Shown here: piece after piece, positions 36,258-48,407 of the stretch
Layout: each line of letters opens with the position of its first letter
Position numbering within the stretch: position 1 is the stretch's first letter
Assembly: GCF_047675955.1 (NCBI RefSeq)
Contig: NC_132925.1
Coordinates: forward strand, 22,158,688 to 22,222,687
Reading direction: 5' to 3'
Source: Chlorocebus sabaeus
Taxonomy: Eukaryota > Chordata > Mammalia > Primates > Cercopithecidae
DNA length: 64,000 nucleotides
Program-made: the position numbers and the translations under genes
The notes under the pieces: generated by a model
The model's input: only the letters and a program-made list of their open reading frames with translations
What the model was told of the DNA's origin: nothing
Databases searched by the model: none

Positions 36258-37190
36258 CCACCCAGCTTGCTAACTATAGTTATGGCTTCTATCATTTGTA
36301 ATCATATTCATTATCAAAGAAGCTGTAACTTTCACACTAGCCACCTGTAGATATAAATGAACTACTTATAAATATAAATGAACAACTAAGAATTTCCATA
36401 TATTGAAGAAAAATAACATAAAAATGAGCCACCCAACTAAACAAACTGAAGTTAACTCTTGAAACAATTGAATTACTGGTGAAATATAGAAAAACTTACT
36501 GAAACAATTTAATTTGTATCTTAAGAGATATTTGAAGGACACTGCATTCACTTAGTTATAATAGGCCACTAAGAAAAAGTAAAAAAAAAAAAAAAAAAAA
36601 GGAAATTTCATAGAAATTAAAATAAACATATATTTACTGAAGCGAATGTAACAGAGCAATTGATGTGGAATGTAAAATTCTTAATTTCCAGAAGTGTTTT
36701 TCATCTAGATGGACAAGACTAGTCACGTTGGACTGAGTTTTGTTCAGAAAAGGGCCACTTGAATGGGTACATTAACCCACTGTCCAGGTGAAAGAAGATA
36801 ATAAGGAGGACCTTGGCTAACGAAAGCTGCCTTTAATCTGATTTTGAAATGCTGAGTTGGTTACTGGTGAGGAGATGGGAATATTTGCATGGGATAATGT
36901 TATGAGATGGGGAAAGAGTTTTCCATGAAGATCAACGTTTTCCCTTTTAAGGTCCAATGTTGTTAGCACCTCTCTCACCGATCAAGTTTATGAAAAGTCC
37001 AGTGGCTTAGTAGACAAAGACTGGAGCAAATTCTTTGAATTCTTGTGAAATTAGGGAGAGAAAGGACTACCTCAAGAAGGAGATGCCAACTTAGTTATGT
37101 ATCAGCTAGAGAACAATTGAAAAATACAAAAGGTGTGGCTAAATTCATACTCCTTAACTGCTGAGGTGTATTACACTAATTGACTAAATA
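36258..37190. other. Unassigned sequence with a poly-A run
   Basis: No gene recognised. A short direct repeat of 'atataaatgaac' occurs at 36350-36385, and a run of about 22 A lies at 36579-36600. The poly-A could mark the end of an old retroinsertion, but no source upstream is recognisable. Confidence 0.45.
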
Positions 37191-37720
37191 TCAACAATAA
37201 AGATCAGAGCAGAAATCGAGGCTAGAAAAACAAAACCTCAATGAAACCAAGAGCTGGATTTTTGAAAAGATAAACAAAATCTACAACCTGTTAGTCAGAC
37301 TAAAGGAAAAAAGATAAGACTCAAGTTTAATTATAAATGAAAGAGGAGACCTTAAAACTGATAGCATAAAAATACAAAGTATCATTAGAGACTACTATGA
37401 GCAATTATAGGCCATCTAAAAGAAATGGATATCTAAAAGAAATGGATAAATTTCTAGAAACATACAATCTGCCAAAACTGAATCATAAACAAATAGAAAA
37501 TCTGAACAGACCAATAATGAGTAAAGAGATTGAAACTGTAATAAAAAAAACCTCTCAACAAAGAAAAACCCAGGATCTGATGGCTTCATTCACGAATTCT
37601 ACTAAATACTGAAAGAATTAATGCCAATCCTTCTCAAACTTTTCCAGGAAATGAAAGAGGAGAAAAACTTCCAAACTCATTTTACAAGGCCAGCATTATG
37701 CTGTTACCAAAGCCAAATAA
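37191..37720 (+). mobile_element. L1M: L1M ORF2 fragment
   Basis: Plus-strand internal L1 ORF2 sequence: 'gatcagagcagaaatcgagg', 'accaagagctggatttttg', 'ctgccaaaactgaatcat', 'ctgaacagaccaataatg', 'acccaggatctgatggctt' and 'ccaaactcattttacaagg'. It corresponds to the region between the endonuclease and reverse transcriptase domains up to the start of RT. Both ends are truncated. Two short frames (37397-37612 and 37621-37848) are remnants. Confidence 0.85.
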
Positions 37721-38159
37721 GAAACTACAAGAAAACAAAACTTCAGGACAATAAAAAAATCCTGAATATTAGAATGGTTGTGGTTGAACACCAAATCAGT
37801 TTTACGGAAGATCAAGCCAAAAGGTTTTCTTGGAATGTAGTGCAATAAGACAGATGAAAATTGTCCAAGAAACTTGGAAGGAATGATGTCATTCAGTACA
37901 TGAGGTTTAGATATTTACAAAGTATGTAAAATGTTTAGAAATTCTAAAATCTTCCTAATAACACTTGTATAAGGAGAAGCTAGAGAGAGTAGGAGGAATG
38001 ACATAATCCAAGTAATAATAGAAGAATATCTTTTTTTCCAAACTGAGAGAAGGTACTGAGCTTTTATTTATTTATTTATTTAGAAGAATTAGAATACAGA
38101 GCAGCAATATTGCACCAAGGGACCTACGAATACCGGGGAAGAATTTAGGAAGTCGAAGG

Positions 38160-38450
38160 AGAAAGAAAAAGTCTTACAATTTTCTAGAGAGTAAAAATAC
38201 ATTATCTGAAAAGGAAGAAAAGTCAGAATGACATTGGTGTTTTCTAATGCCAAATGCCAGAAAATATGTAGCCATATCTATAAAATCCTGAGGGATTTGA
38301 ATCTTGGATTCTTCATTAGGCAAGCTGTTATTCAAGAGAGAAGGAAAAATAAAGACAATTTTAAAGATGGAAAGTTGAACATCTTTGAAAAAAATTAAAA
38401 TTGCTCTAGGATGTTCTTTAGCAAAATGTAAGAGGAAACCAGAAAAGAAG
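38160..38450 (+). mobile_element. Possible L1M/HAL1 ORF1-like fragment
   Basis: The wording 'aaatcctgagggatttgaatc', 'aggcaagctgttattcaag' and 'aagatggaaag' faintly parallels the C-terminal ORF1 region of old L1M/HAL1 elements, just downstream of an L1M ORF2 fragment on the same strand. Similarity is weak and the boundaries are guesses. Confidence 0.35.
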
Positions 38451-38809
38451 ATATGCGGTATCATGAATAAAATACCAAATACGACTTATCAATAAGTCTA
38501 AGTTATCATGAACTATTTGAAAAAACGATGTGTGAGTTTCATGCAGTTGTTAACTAAGGGTCCTAACATAAAAGCAGCACAGAAGCATAATAAAAGAGTT
38601 ACTTGTAGTATTAATATAAGTCGTTGAGAGGTTTCTTGTAATAAAAACTTACTAAGTGTAAGTATACATCCAAAGGTGATGTATGTTAGAAACAGAAGCT
38701 GAGAAAAAACTATTATGAATTCAGAATCAAGCTGAAAAGAGAATTGATTGCATAATAAATTAAAAACTTATTGACCAACACTCCAAGATTATATGATGAG
38801 ACAGTACAT

Positions 38810-39030
38810 TATTATTAATTACCAATATTATTTGAGGACTTACTACATGACAGATATGCTGCTAAATGGATACTAACATTGTCTCCAATTATAGATGAGA
38901 AAACTGAGGACAGAAAAATTAAGTAATTTGCCCAGAGTCATCAGATAGAAGGGAGCAAAGACAGACAATCTAACTTCATTCGTGCTCTAAATCACTACTC
39001 TAATATTATATCCTCAGCCTCTTATTGGAA
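38810..39030 (-). mobile_element. MIR: MIR element
   Basis: Contains 'atagatgagaaaactgagg', 'taagtaatttgcccagagtca' and 'ctctaaatcactactctaa', the complement of the MIR core. The preceding 'tttgaggacttactacatgac' fits the MIR tail. Ancient tRNA-derived SINE, non-coding. Confidence 0.8.
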
Positions 39031-40092
39031 TATAGATTGTTCAAAAATGAATCCATAATAAAGAGAAACTAACATTATGTCTTATACAGTCTGCAGGTAT
39101 TTGTCCAACATGTGTCAGATATATATATTATACCCTGTATACTCTGGAATATCAGTAACCTAGTATCACAAAATTCTGTGTAATAAACTGCCTCAAAACC
39201 TGGTGGTTTGAAACAACTATCATTTGTTCTCTTGGATCTGTAGGTCACCTGAGAGGTTTTGTGCTAGACTTGTTTCACCTGGAGTGGGTTCCCCCAGTTC
39301 CATGTGTCTCTCATCCTCATCTTAGGACCAACAGGCTAACCAGGGCATGAGCTTCATAGCATGACAAAGTCACAAAAGAGCACACCCAAACATACAGGTG
39401 CTTTTCAAGCCTTGGTCTCATCACACCTGTTAACATTCCACTGGTTAATCCACATAGCTGGGGAGGAACTGGAATGTCATATGGCAAATAATCTAAATAC
39501 AAGGAGTGATAATAAATTAAGGTCATTAAAGCTTTACAAAATCATCAATCTGCTTCTTTTGTAGTTGTGTTGGATGAAATAACATATTATTACTCATGTG
39601 TTCAAAGAAAACTTTTCTTAACCAAAATGATCCTTTAAGGATAGGATGGTGGGATCTTCCTTCCAGCCAAGTATTGAAACCACTGTCTGTGCAGCAACTG
39701 AGAAAGAAAAGTGAGGACAATCAAAAAGGTTAAAGTATTTAAGGCAAATATATCTATACCTATATTTAGCAGGAAGGAAGGTGGTGCATGCACAAATGTG
39801 AGTGAGCATGCTTTTTCTGATTCTAGGTAGGGGTTTCAGAAGTGTAGTGGGAAGAGCCCTTACTAAAATAGTCTGGAGATTAGCTTTTTGCCCTAGGTCT
39901 GCCACTAGTAAAAGACAAAACTTTTCTGAGTGGCCATTTTCTTATCGATAAAGTTGGTCCAGAGGATCTATGGGATTCTTCTAAGTCCTAAAACTTTAAG
40001 AAAGATGTTTTTAAAAATGAAATATGATGTTAGTAAAAATTGGAAGTTACTGAAATGTGTTTTATAAAATTAGGAGCAGCAGTTGATTTATA
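39031..40092. other. Unassigned sequence
   Basis: About 1 kb between the MIR and the next L1. Overlapping frames at 39317-39564 (both strands) and 39618-39905 (minus, 95 codons) show no family. The stretch 'actctggaatatcagtaacc' onward to about 39500 may be an old repeat but I cannot name it. Confidence 0.4.
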
Positions 40093-42339
40093 AGAAGCAA
40101 TAACAGCAAAGGCAGAGCAAGATGGCTGAATAGACGCCCCCAGCAATTGACCCCTGACAGAAACACCAAACTGAAAAACTATCCACACAAGAAAGCACAT
40201 TCATGAGAACCAAAAATCAGGTGAGTGATCATAATAACTGATTTTAACATCATATCAAGAAAAAAATACACTGAAGAAGGTAGGAAAGACAGCCTTGAAT
40301 TGCTGATGCTACCCCTCCCCACTCCCTGGATGCAGACACGTGGCATGGAGACAGAATCTGTATGATTTGGGAAAGAAAAGCACATAGATTGTGGAACTTT
40401 GCATTGGAACTCAGTGATGCCCTGTTATAGTGGGAAGCAATACAGGACAGAACTCAGTCAGCACCTACAGAGGGAGCATTTAGACCAACTCTATCCAGAG
40501 TCAAATCGTCCACCCAGTAGTTGGAACGTGAGTTCTGGCAATCCCTGCCACTGTGGGCTAAAGAGTAGTGAGGTCCTAAATAAAAGGCAATCTTGGAAGA
40601 CAAGCTAGACCATAAGGACTTGAAAGGCAAACTTGAAAGACAATTTAGATCATATGAACTGCAATTCCTGGGCAAGTCCTGGTGCTGTGCTGGGCCGAAT
40701 CAGTGGACTTGGAAGGCATGTGACATAGTGAGATACTGGCTGATGCAGCCAAGGAAGTACTTGTGTCAGCTCTCCCCCAGTCCCAGGCTGCAGTGAAGCT
40801 CATATCTTCAGGAGAGACTCCTTCCCTTGGCTTGAGGAGAGGAGAGGGAAGAGTAAAATGGACTTTGTCTTGCAACTTGAATATCTGCTCAATCACAGTA
40901 GGAGAGGGCACCAGGCAGAGTCCTGAGGCCCCCATTCCAGGCCCTAGCTCCTGGATGACATTTTTAAACACATTTTGTGTCAGAAGGGAACCAATGACCT
41001 TGAAGGGAAGGACACAGTTCTGGAAGTATCCATTACCTGCTGCATAAAGAGACCTCAGACTCTGAATAATCAGTAGTGGTCCAGGCAGTACTTGCAGTAG
41101 GACTTAGGTGTGACTCAGAGCAGTGCTGGTTTCAGGTGTGACCCCAGTGAATTCTCAACTATGGTAGCAATGTGAGGAGACCCGTTCTACTTGCAAAAAG
41201 ATAAGGATGAACAATGGCGACAGTGTCTTGCAGTTTGGTTACCAGCTCAGTTGCAATGAAGCAGAGGACCAAGCAGGCTCCTCCTGTTCCCAATTCAAGA
41301 CTTTGGCTCCTGGATGACTTCTTTGGCCTTATCTTGGGTCAGGGGGTTCCATTGGCCTGAAGAGAGAGACCCATGCCTGGCAGCATTCACCACAAGCCGA
41401 TGGAAGAACCTTGGGTCTTGAGTGAATATTGGCAGTAGCCAAGCAGTACTTGCTATGGGCCTGGGATGGTGGTGGCCACAAGGAGAAACTCCTATGCTTG
41501 AATCTTAAAATATGTCAGTGGCATTACATTTAAAGTGGAAAGGGGAGGGAAGAGTGGGAAAGACTTTGTCTTGAGCTTGGGTACCAACTCAATTGTAATA
41601 GAATAGAGCACCAAGTAGATCCCAAAAGTTACCAAATCCAGGACCCGTCTCCTGGACAGCATCTCCAAACCTTCTCAGGGGTAGGGGCCCATGTTGCTTT
41701 GAAAGGAAGGACCCAAGCCTGGCTGGATTTTCACCTACTGATTGTAGAGCTCTAGGACTTTGAATGAACATAGAAAATAGGGACTGGACACTGTGGGCCT
41801 TGAGTGAGACCCAGTGCTGTGCTGGCATTTAGTCTGAGCAAGCACAGTTCCAGTGGTAGTGGCCAAAGGAGTGCTCATGTCACCATCTTCCAGCTCCAGG
41901 CAGCTCAGCACAGACAGAGACTACATTTGTTTGAGAGAAAGTATGGAAAGAACAAGAGTCTATGGTCATCCAGGGAATTCTCCTGGCTCTTACCCAAGAC
42001 CACACAGGTGGTACCTCTTTGAGTTTGTAAGATCCATGCCATTACTGGGCTTGGGTGTCCTGTGAAGCTGGTATGACTGCAGTGAGAATACCCAAATCAC
42101 AATGCCCAAGTACTTTTAAATGCCTGGAAAGCCTTCCCAAGAAGAAAAGGTACAAACAAGCCCACACTGTGACAAATAAAATGGGTACCTAACTCTTCAA
42201 TGCCCAGACACCAACAAACATCCACAAGTGTCAAGAACATCCAAGAAAACATGACTTCACCAAACAAACTAAATAAGGCACCAGCGACCAATCCTAAAGA
42301 GATGAAGATATATAACCTTTCAAACAGAGAATTCAAAAT

Positions 42340-43160
42340 AACTATTTTGTAGAAGCTCAATGAAATCCAACATAACACGGAGAGGGGGAATTCTAATCCT
42401 ATCAGATAAATTTAACGAAGAGATTGAAATAATTAAAAATAATCAAGTGGAAGTTCTAGACCTGAAAAATTCAATTGACATACTGAAGAATGCATCAGAG
42501 TCTCTTAACAGCAGAACTCATCAATCAGAAGAATCAATGAGCTTAAAAATTATTTGAAAATACAGTAAAAAGAGACAAAACTGGAAACATTAAAAAAGAA
42601 GACTACAGCATGCCTGCAAGAGCTAGAAAATAGTCTCAAAAAGGCAAATCTAAGAGTTACCAGCCTAAAAGAAGAAGCAGGGAGAGAGATTTGGGTAGAA
42701 AGTTTATTCAAAGTAATAATAATAGAGAACATTCCAAACCTACAGAAAAATATTGATATCCAAGTACAAGAACATTATAGACCACCAAGCAGATTTAACC
42801 CAAAGAAAACTACCTCGAGGCATTTAATAATTGAACTCCCAAAGTCCAGGATAAATAATCCTAAAAGCAGCACAATAAAAGGAACCAATCACATACAGTG
42901 GAGCTCCAGTACATCTGGCAGCAGACTTCTCAGTGGTACAGACCAGGAGACAGGTGAAGTTTACAATGGGAAACTTTAAATATGTCTCTGGCATGACATA
43001 TTTAAAGTTCTGAAAGAAAAAAAGATACATCCTATAATAGTAAATGCAGTAAAAATGTCCTTCAAATATGAAGGCTTAACAAAGACTTTCCCAGAAAAAC
43101 AGAAAACAGAGGAATTTTATGAACACCAGGCCTGTTCTACAAGAAATGCTAAAATGAATT
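42340..43160 (+). pseudogene. L1 ORF1: ORF1 pseudogene of the host L1
   Basis: Plus-strand ORF1-like sequence: a coiled-coil encoding part ('gaagttctagacctgaaaaat', 42450 onwards) followed by RNA-binding and C-terminal sequence with 'cccaaagtccaggataaat' and 'tatgaaggcttaacaaag' wording. Stops and frame changes interrupt it. It precedes the ORF2 remnant by about 500 bases, longer than in modern L1s. Confidence 0.65.
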
Positions 43161-43669
43161 TCTCAGTGTGAAATAAGAAACCATCTAAAGGTGCAAAACT
43201 CATTGGTAATAGTAAGTACACAGAAAAGCACAGAATATTATAATACTCTCATTGAGGTGTGCCAATTATTGATTTTTTTAGTGGAAAGATTAAATGAGGA
43301 AATGACCAACAATAATAACTAAAACAATGTTTACATACATAGAGAGTACAATAAGATATAAATACAAACAATAACAAGTTAAAAAGAGGGGGGAAGAAGT
43401 TTAAGTGTTGAGTCTTTATTAGTTTTCCATTTACTTTTTTATAAAATCAGTGTTAAGTTGTTATCAGTTTAAAATAATGGATTATAAGATATTATTTGCA
43501 AGAATCACAGTAACTACAAGTTAAAAAATACATGACAGATGTGAAAAAAATGAAAATAAAAACCAGGAAATTAAAACATACCACCAGAGAAAATCACCAT
43601 CACTAGAAGGAAGACAAAAAGGAAGAAAGAAGAGAAGACCATATAACAGCCAGAAAAAAAATAAGAAAA

Positions 43670-45962
43670 TGGCAGAAGTAAGTCCTTACTTATCATTAAT
43701 AATATTGAATGTAAATAAGCTAAACTTTCCAATCAAAAGACACAGAATGGCTACATGGATAAAAAACAAGACCCAATGATCTGTTGCCTAGAAGAAACAT
43801 GCTTCACCTGTAAAGGCACACATAGACTAAAGTAAAGGGATGGAAAAAGATGTAATGGAAACCAAAGAAGAGTATAAGTAGCTATACTTGTATCAGACAA
43901 AATAGATTTTAATACAAAAATTGTAAAAAGGGGCAAATAAAATTATTATTTAATGATAAAGGGGTCAGTTCAGCAAGAGGATATAATAATTTTAAATATA
44001 TATGCATCCAACACTGCAGTACTCAGAGATGCAAATATTATTAGAGCCAAAGAGAGAGATAGACCCCAATACAGTAATAGCTGGAAACCATTAACACCCC
44101 ATATTCAGCTTTAGGCAGATCATCAAGACATAAAATTAACAAAGAAACATTGGACTTAATCTGCACAATAGAACAAATGGACCTAATAGATATTTACAGA
44201 ACATTTTATCCAATGACTTCAGAATACACATTCCTCTCAGCATATGGGTCATTCTCAAAGATAGATCATAGTTAGGCCACAAAATAAATCTGAGAAAATT
44301 CAAAACATTGAAATCATATACAGTATCTTCTTTGAACCACAGTGGAATAGAGCTAGAAATCAATAACAGAGGAATATTGGAAATTGGACAAACAAATGGA
44401 ATTAAACAACATGTTCCTGAATGACCAGTGAGTCAATGAAGAAAGAAGGAAGGAAACTAAAAAATTTCATGAAACAAATGAAAATGAAAACACTGCATAC
44501 CAAAACCTATGGAATACAGCAAAATCAGTACTAAGAGGAAATTTTATAGCAGTAAGCACCTACATCAAAAAATTAGAAAAACATCAAATAAAAAACCTAG
44601 TGGTGTATCTTAAAAAACTAGAGGAGCAAGAGCAAACCAAATGCAAAATTAGTAGAAGAAATGGAATAGTAAAGATCAGAGAAGAAATAAATGAAATTGA
44701 AAGGAAGAAAACACTACAAAAGATCAATAAAAAAGCTGTTTTTAAAAGGGTAAACAAAACTGACAAACTTCTAGCTAAATTAGCCAAGAAAAAAGACAGA
44801 AGACCCAGATAAATAAAATCAGAGATAAAGAAGGAGATATCATAGCCAATACCAAAGAAATACAAAATATCATTAAAGGTTACATGAGCAAATATATACC
44901 AATAAATTGGAAAACCTTGAAATCGTATATTCCCAGACACATACAGCTTTCCAAGACTGAACCATGAAGAAATTCAAAACCAGAACAGATCAGTAACAAG
45001 TAATAAGATTGAAGCTATAATAAAAACTCTTCCAGCAACAAAAAAGTTCAGGACCTGTTGGGTTCACTGCTGAATTTTACCAAAGATTTCAAGAAGAACT
45101 AATACCGATCCTACACGAAGTATTCTGAAAAACTGAGGAGGAGGGAATACTTCCAAACTCATTCTATGAGGTCAATATTACTCTAATATCAAAACTAGAA
45201 AAAGACAAGTCAAAAAATAAAACTGCAGGCCAATATATCTGATGAACATTGATGCAAAAAACCTCAACAAAATACTAGCAAACCAAATTCAACAACACAT
45301 TAAAAAGATCATTCATCAAGACCACGTGTGATTCATCCCAGGGATGCAAGGATGGTTCAACATATGCAAATTAGTCAATATGATATATCAATAGAATGAA
45401 AGACAAAAACAATATGATCATTTCAATCAAGGCTGAAAAAGCATTTGATAAAATTCAACATCCATTCATAATAAAAACCCTAAGAAAACTGGGTATAGGT
45501 GGAACATACCTCAACACAATATAAACCATATACAACAGACTCACAGCTTGTATCACACTAAATGGGGAAAAACTGAAAGCCTTTTAAGATCTGGAACATG
45601 ACAAGGATGCTCACTTTCATCACTGTTATTCAACATAGTACTGGAAGTTCTAGCTAGAGCTGTTGGACAAGAGAAAGAAAGAGCATCCAAGTTGTAAAAG
45701 AATAATTCAAATTATCCTTGTTTCCAGATGATATTATCTAGTGTTTGAAAAAACCTAAAGACTCCAACAAGAAACTTAGAACCAATAAACAAATTCAGTT
45801 ATACTGCAGGATACCAATCAACATGCAAAAATCAGTACCATTTCTATATGCCAACAGCAAACAATCTGAAAAAAATTAAGAAATTAATCCCATTCAAAGT
45901 AGTTACAAATAAAATACAATATCTAAGAATAGACTACCACAGAAGTGAAAGATCTCTACAAT
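43670..45962 (+). pseudogene. L1 ORF2: ORF2 pseudogene of the host L1, 5' part
   Basis: Begins near 'ttgaatgtaaataagctaa', then endonuclease, linker and reverse transcriptase regions, with phrases such as 'aggacctgttgggttcactg', 'gatgaacattgatgcaaaa' and 'gatctggaacatgacaagg'. Multiple stops and frameshifts. Interrupted at 45963-45975, where the Alu and then the young L1 inserted; the remainder is at 52504-53778. Confidence 0.85.
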
Positions 45963-46283
45963 AAAAGTATAAAACAGGCCGGACATGGTGGCTCACGCCT
46001 GTAATCCCAGCACTTTAGGAGGCAGAGGCAGGCGGATCACGAGGTTAGGAGATCGAGACCATCCTGGCTAACACGGTGAAAGGCCATCTCTACTAAAAAT
46101 ACAAAAAATTAGCCGGGTGTGGTGGTGGACACCTGTAGTCCCAGCTACTCGGGAGGCTGAGGCAGAAGAATGGCGTGAACCTGGGAGGCAGAGCTTGCAG
46201 TGAGCCAAGATCATGCCACTGCACTCCAGCCTGGGTGACAGAGTCGGACTCCGTCACATACACACACAAAAAAAGTATAAAAC
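45963..46283 (+). mobile_element. Alu: AluY-like element with exact 13-bp TSD
   Basis: The Alu body runs 45977-46270: 'ggccggacatggtggctc', both monomers, ending in a mixed CA/A tail. The target duplication 'aaaagtataaaac' is exact at 45963-45975 and 46271-46283. The break before 'aaaag' fits the L1 endonuclease preference for TTTT/A on the other strand. Like other Alus it would have been mobilised by L1 proteins. The short interrupted tail argues it is not itself a strong source. Confidence 0.94.
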
Positions 46284-46301
46284 ATTGATGCTAGCTAAGA
46301 T

Positions 46302-47327
46302 GGGGCGGAGCAAGATGGCCGAATAGGAACAGCTCCAGTCTCCAACTCCCAGCGCGAGCGACACAGAAGACCGGTTATTTCTGCATTTTCAACTGAGGTA
46401 CTGGGTTCATCTCACTGGGGAGTGCCAGACGATCGGTGCTGGTCAGCTGCTGCAGCCCGACCAGCGAGAGCTGAAGCAGGGCGAGGCATTGCCTCACCTG
46501 GAAAGCGCAAGGGGGAAGGGAATCCCTTTTCCTAGCCAGGGGAACTGAGACACACAACACCTGGAAAATCGGGTAACTCCCACCCCAAAACTGCGCTTTA
46601 AGCAAACCGGCACACCAGGAGATCATATCCCACACCTGGCCGGGAGGGTCCCACACCCACGGAGCCTCCCTCATTGCTAGCACAGCAGTCTGTGATCTAC
46701 CAGCAAGGCAGCAGCGAGGCTGGGGGAGGGGCGCCCGCCATTGCTGAGGCTTAAGTAGGTAAACAAAGCTGCTGGGAAGCTCGAACTGGGTGGAGCCACA
46801 GCAGCTCAAGGAAACCTGCCTGTCTCTGTAGACTCCACCTCTGGGGACAGGGCACAGTAAATAATAACAAACACAGCAGCTCTGCAGACGCAAACGACTC
46901 TGTCTGACAGCTTTGAAGAGAGCAGTGGATCTCCCAACACGGAGGTTGAGATCTGAGAAGGGACAGACTCCCTGCTCAAGTGGGTCCCTGACCCCTGAGT
47001 AGCCTAACTGGGAGACATCCCCCACTAGGGGCAGTCTGACACCCCACACCTCACAGGGTGGAGTACACCCCTGAGAGGAAGCTTCCAAAGCAAGAATCAG
47101 ACAGGTACACTTGCTGTTCAGAAATATTCTATCTTCTGCAGCCTCTGCTGCTGATACCCAGGCAAACAGGGTCTGGAGTGGACCTCAAGCAATCTCCTAC
47201 AGCTATAACCTACAGCTGAGGATCCTGACTGTTAGAAGGAAAGCTATCAAACAGGAAGGACACCTACACCAAAACCCCATCAGTACATCACCATCATCAA
47301 AGACCAGAGGCAGATAAAACCACAAAG
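46302..47327 (+). promoter_or_regulatory. L1 5'UTR internal promoter
   Basis: About 1,026 bases, GC- and CpG-richer than anything else in the window. It opens 'ggggcggagcaagatggcc'; 'caagatggcc' (46311-46320) matches the YY1 site that positions L1 transcription start. In primate L1s this region holds a TATA-less Pol II sense promoter and an antisense promoter. The wording ('actgagacacacaacacctgg', 'gcgctttaagcaaa') differs from the human L1HS 5'UTR. Methylation of the CpGs would be expected to silence it. Confidence 0.85.
46375..47088 (-). other. 237-codon antisense open frame in the L1 5'UTR
   Basis: A minus-strand frame from ATG to stop spans most of the 5'UTR, about L1 positions 74-787. 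It is the third longest frame in the window after ORF2 and ORF1. The predicted product is rich in Leu, Pro, Cys and Trp with no domain that I recognise. Primate L1s have a known short antisense ORF0 in this region; whether this frame is an extended relative or a by-product of GC-rich sequence cannot be settled here. Confidence 0.35.
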
Positions 47328-48344
47328 ATGGGGAAAAAGCAGGGCAGAAAAGCTGGGAATTCAAAAAATAAGAGCGCATCTCCCCCGGCAGAGGAGCGCA
47401 GCTCATCGCCAGCAACGGATCAAAGCTGGACGGAGAATGACTTCGACGAGATGAGAGAAGAAGGCTTCAGTCCATCAAATTTCTCAGAGCTAAAGGAGGA
47501 ATTACGTACCCAGCGCAAAGAAACTAAAAATCTTGAAAAAAAAGTGGAAGAATTGATGGCTAGAGTAATTAATGCAGAGAAGCTCACAAACGAAATGAAA
47601 GAGACGAAAACCATGGCACGAGAAATACGTGACAAATGCACAAGCTTCAGTAACCGACTCGATCAACTGGAAGAAAGAATGTCAGCGATGGAGGATCAAA
47701 TGAATGAAATGAAGCGAGAAGAGAAACCAAAAGAAAAAAGAAGAAAAAGAAATGAACAAAGCCTGCAAGAAGTATGGGATTATGTAAAAAGACCAAATCT
47801 ACGTCTGATTGGGGTGCCTGAAAGTGAGGGGGAAAATGGAACCAAGTTGGAAAACACTCTTCAGGATATCATCCAGGAGAACTTCCCCAACCTAGTAGGG
47901 CAGGCCAACATTCAAATCCAGGAAATACAGAGAACGCCACAAAGATACTCCTCGAGAAGAGCAACTCCAAGACACATAATTGCCAGATTCACCAAAGTTG
48001 AAATGAAGGAAAAAATCTTAAGGGCAGCCAGAGAGAAAGGTCGGGTTACCCACAAAGGGAAGCCCATCAGACTAACAGCAGATCTCTCGGCAGAAACTCT
48101 TCAAGCCAGAAGAGAGTGGGGGCCAATATTCAACATTCTTAAAGAAAAGAATTTTAAACCCAGGATTTTATATCCAGCCAAACTAAGTTTCATAAGTGAA
48201 GGAGAAATAAAATCCTTTAAAGATAAGCAAATGCTTAGGGATTTTGTCACCACTAGGCCTGCCTTACAAGAGACCCTGAAGGAAGCACTAAACATGGAAA
48301 GGAACAACCGGTACCAGCCATTGCAAAAACATGCCAAAATGTAA
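47328..48344 (+). CDS. L1 ORF1: L1 ORF1p, RNA-binding trimeric chaperone
   Basis: 338 codons, the normal length, with the start in 'cacaaagatgggg' context. ORF1p coats L1 RNA as a trimer in cytoplasmic ribonucleoprotein particles and is needed for retrotransposition. Visible parts: disordered basic N-terminus (1-50), heptad coiled coil (about 52-150), RRM (about 157-252) and C-terminal domain (about 253-323). RNA-binding arginines R235 and R261 are present, as are the proline-directed sites S18, S27, T203 and T213. The coiled coil differs strongly from human L1HS, the fastest-evolving part of the family, while the RRM/CTD is close. No stop or frameshift. ORF2 follows after 63 bases. Confidence 0.96.
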   Translation: MGKKQGRKAGNSKNKSASPPAEERSSSPATDQSWTENDFDEMREEGFSPSNFSELKEELRTQRKETKNLEKKVEELMARVINAEKLTNEMKETKTMAREIRDKCTSFSNRLDQLEERMSAMEDQMNEMKREEKPKEKRRKRNEQSLQEVWDYVKRPNLRLIGVPESEGENGTKLENTLQDIIQENFPNLVGQANIQIQEIQRTPQRYSSRRATPRHIIARFTKVEMKEKILRAAREKGRVTHKGKPIRLTADLSAETLQARREWGPIFNILKEKNFKPRILYPAKLSFISEGEIKSFKDKQMLRDFVTTRPALQETLKEALNMERNNRYQPLQKHAKM

Positions 48345-48407
48345 AGACCATCAAGGCTAGGAAGAAACTGCATCAACTAACGAGCAAAATAACCAGTTAA
48401 TATCATA
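48345..48407 (+). promoter_or_regulatory. 63-base inter-ORF spacer
   Basis: Separates ORF1 stop from ORF2 start, with in-frame stops near 48345 and the 'taatatcataatggcagg' lead-in to ORF2. The length equals that of active human L1. ORF2 is known to be translated by an unconventional low-efficiency termination-reinitiation mechanism, so an intact spacer supports activity. Confidence 0.8.

Noticed and set aside
36579..36600. Poly-A run as evidence for a processed pseudogene
   Set aside because: I found no coding-like or repeat source just upstream and no flanking duplication.
40399..42378. Frames of 65 to 108 codons on both strands
   Set aside because: They lie in the 5'UTR of the decayed host L1, mutually overlapping, with no domain.
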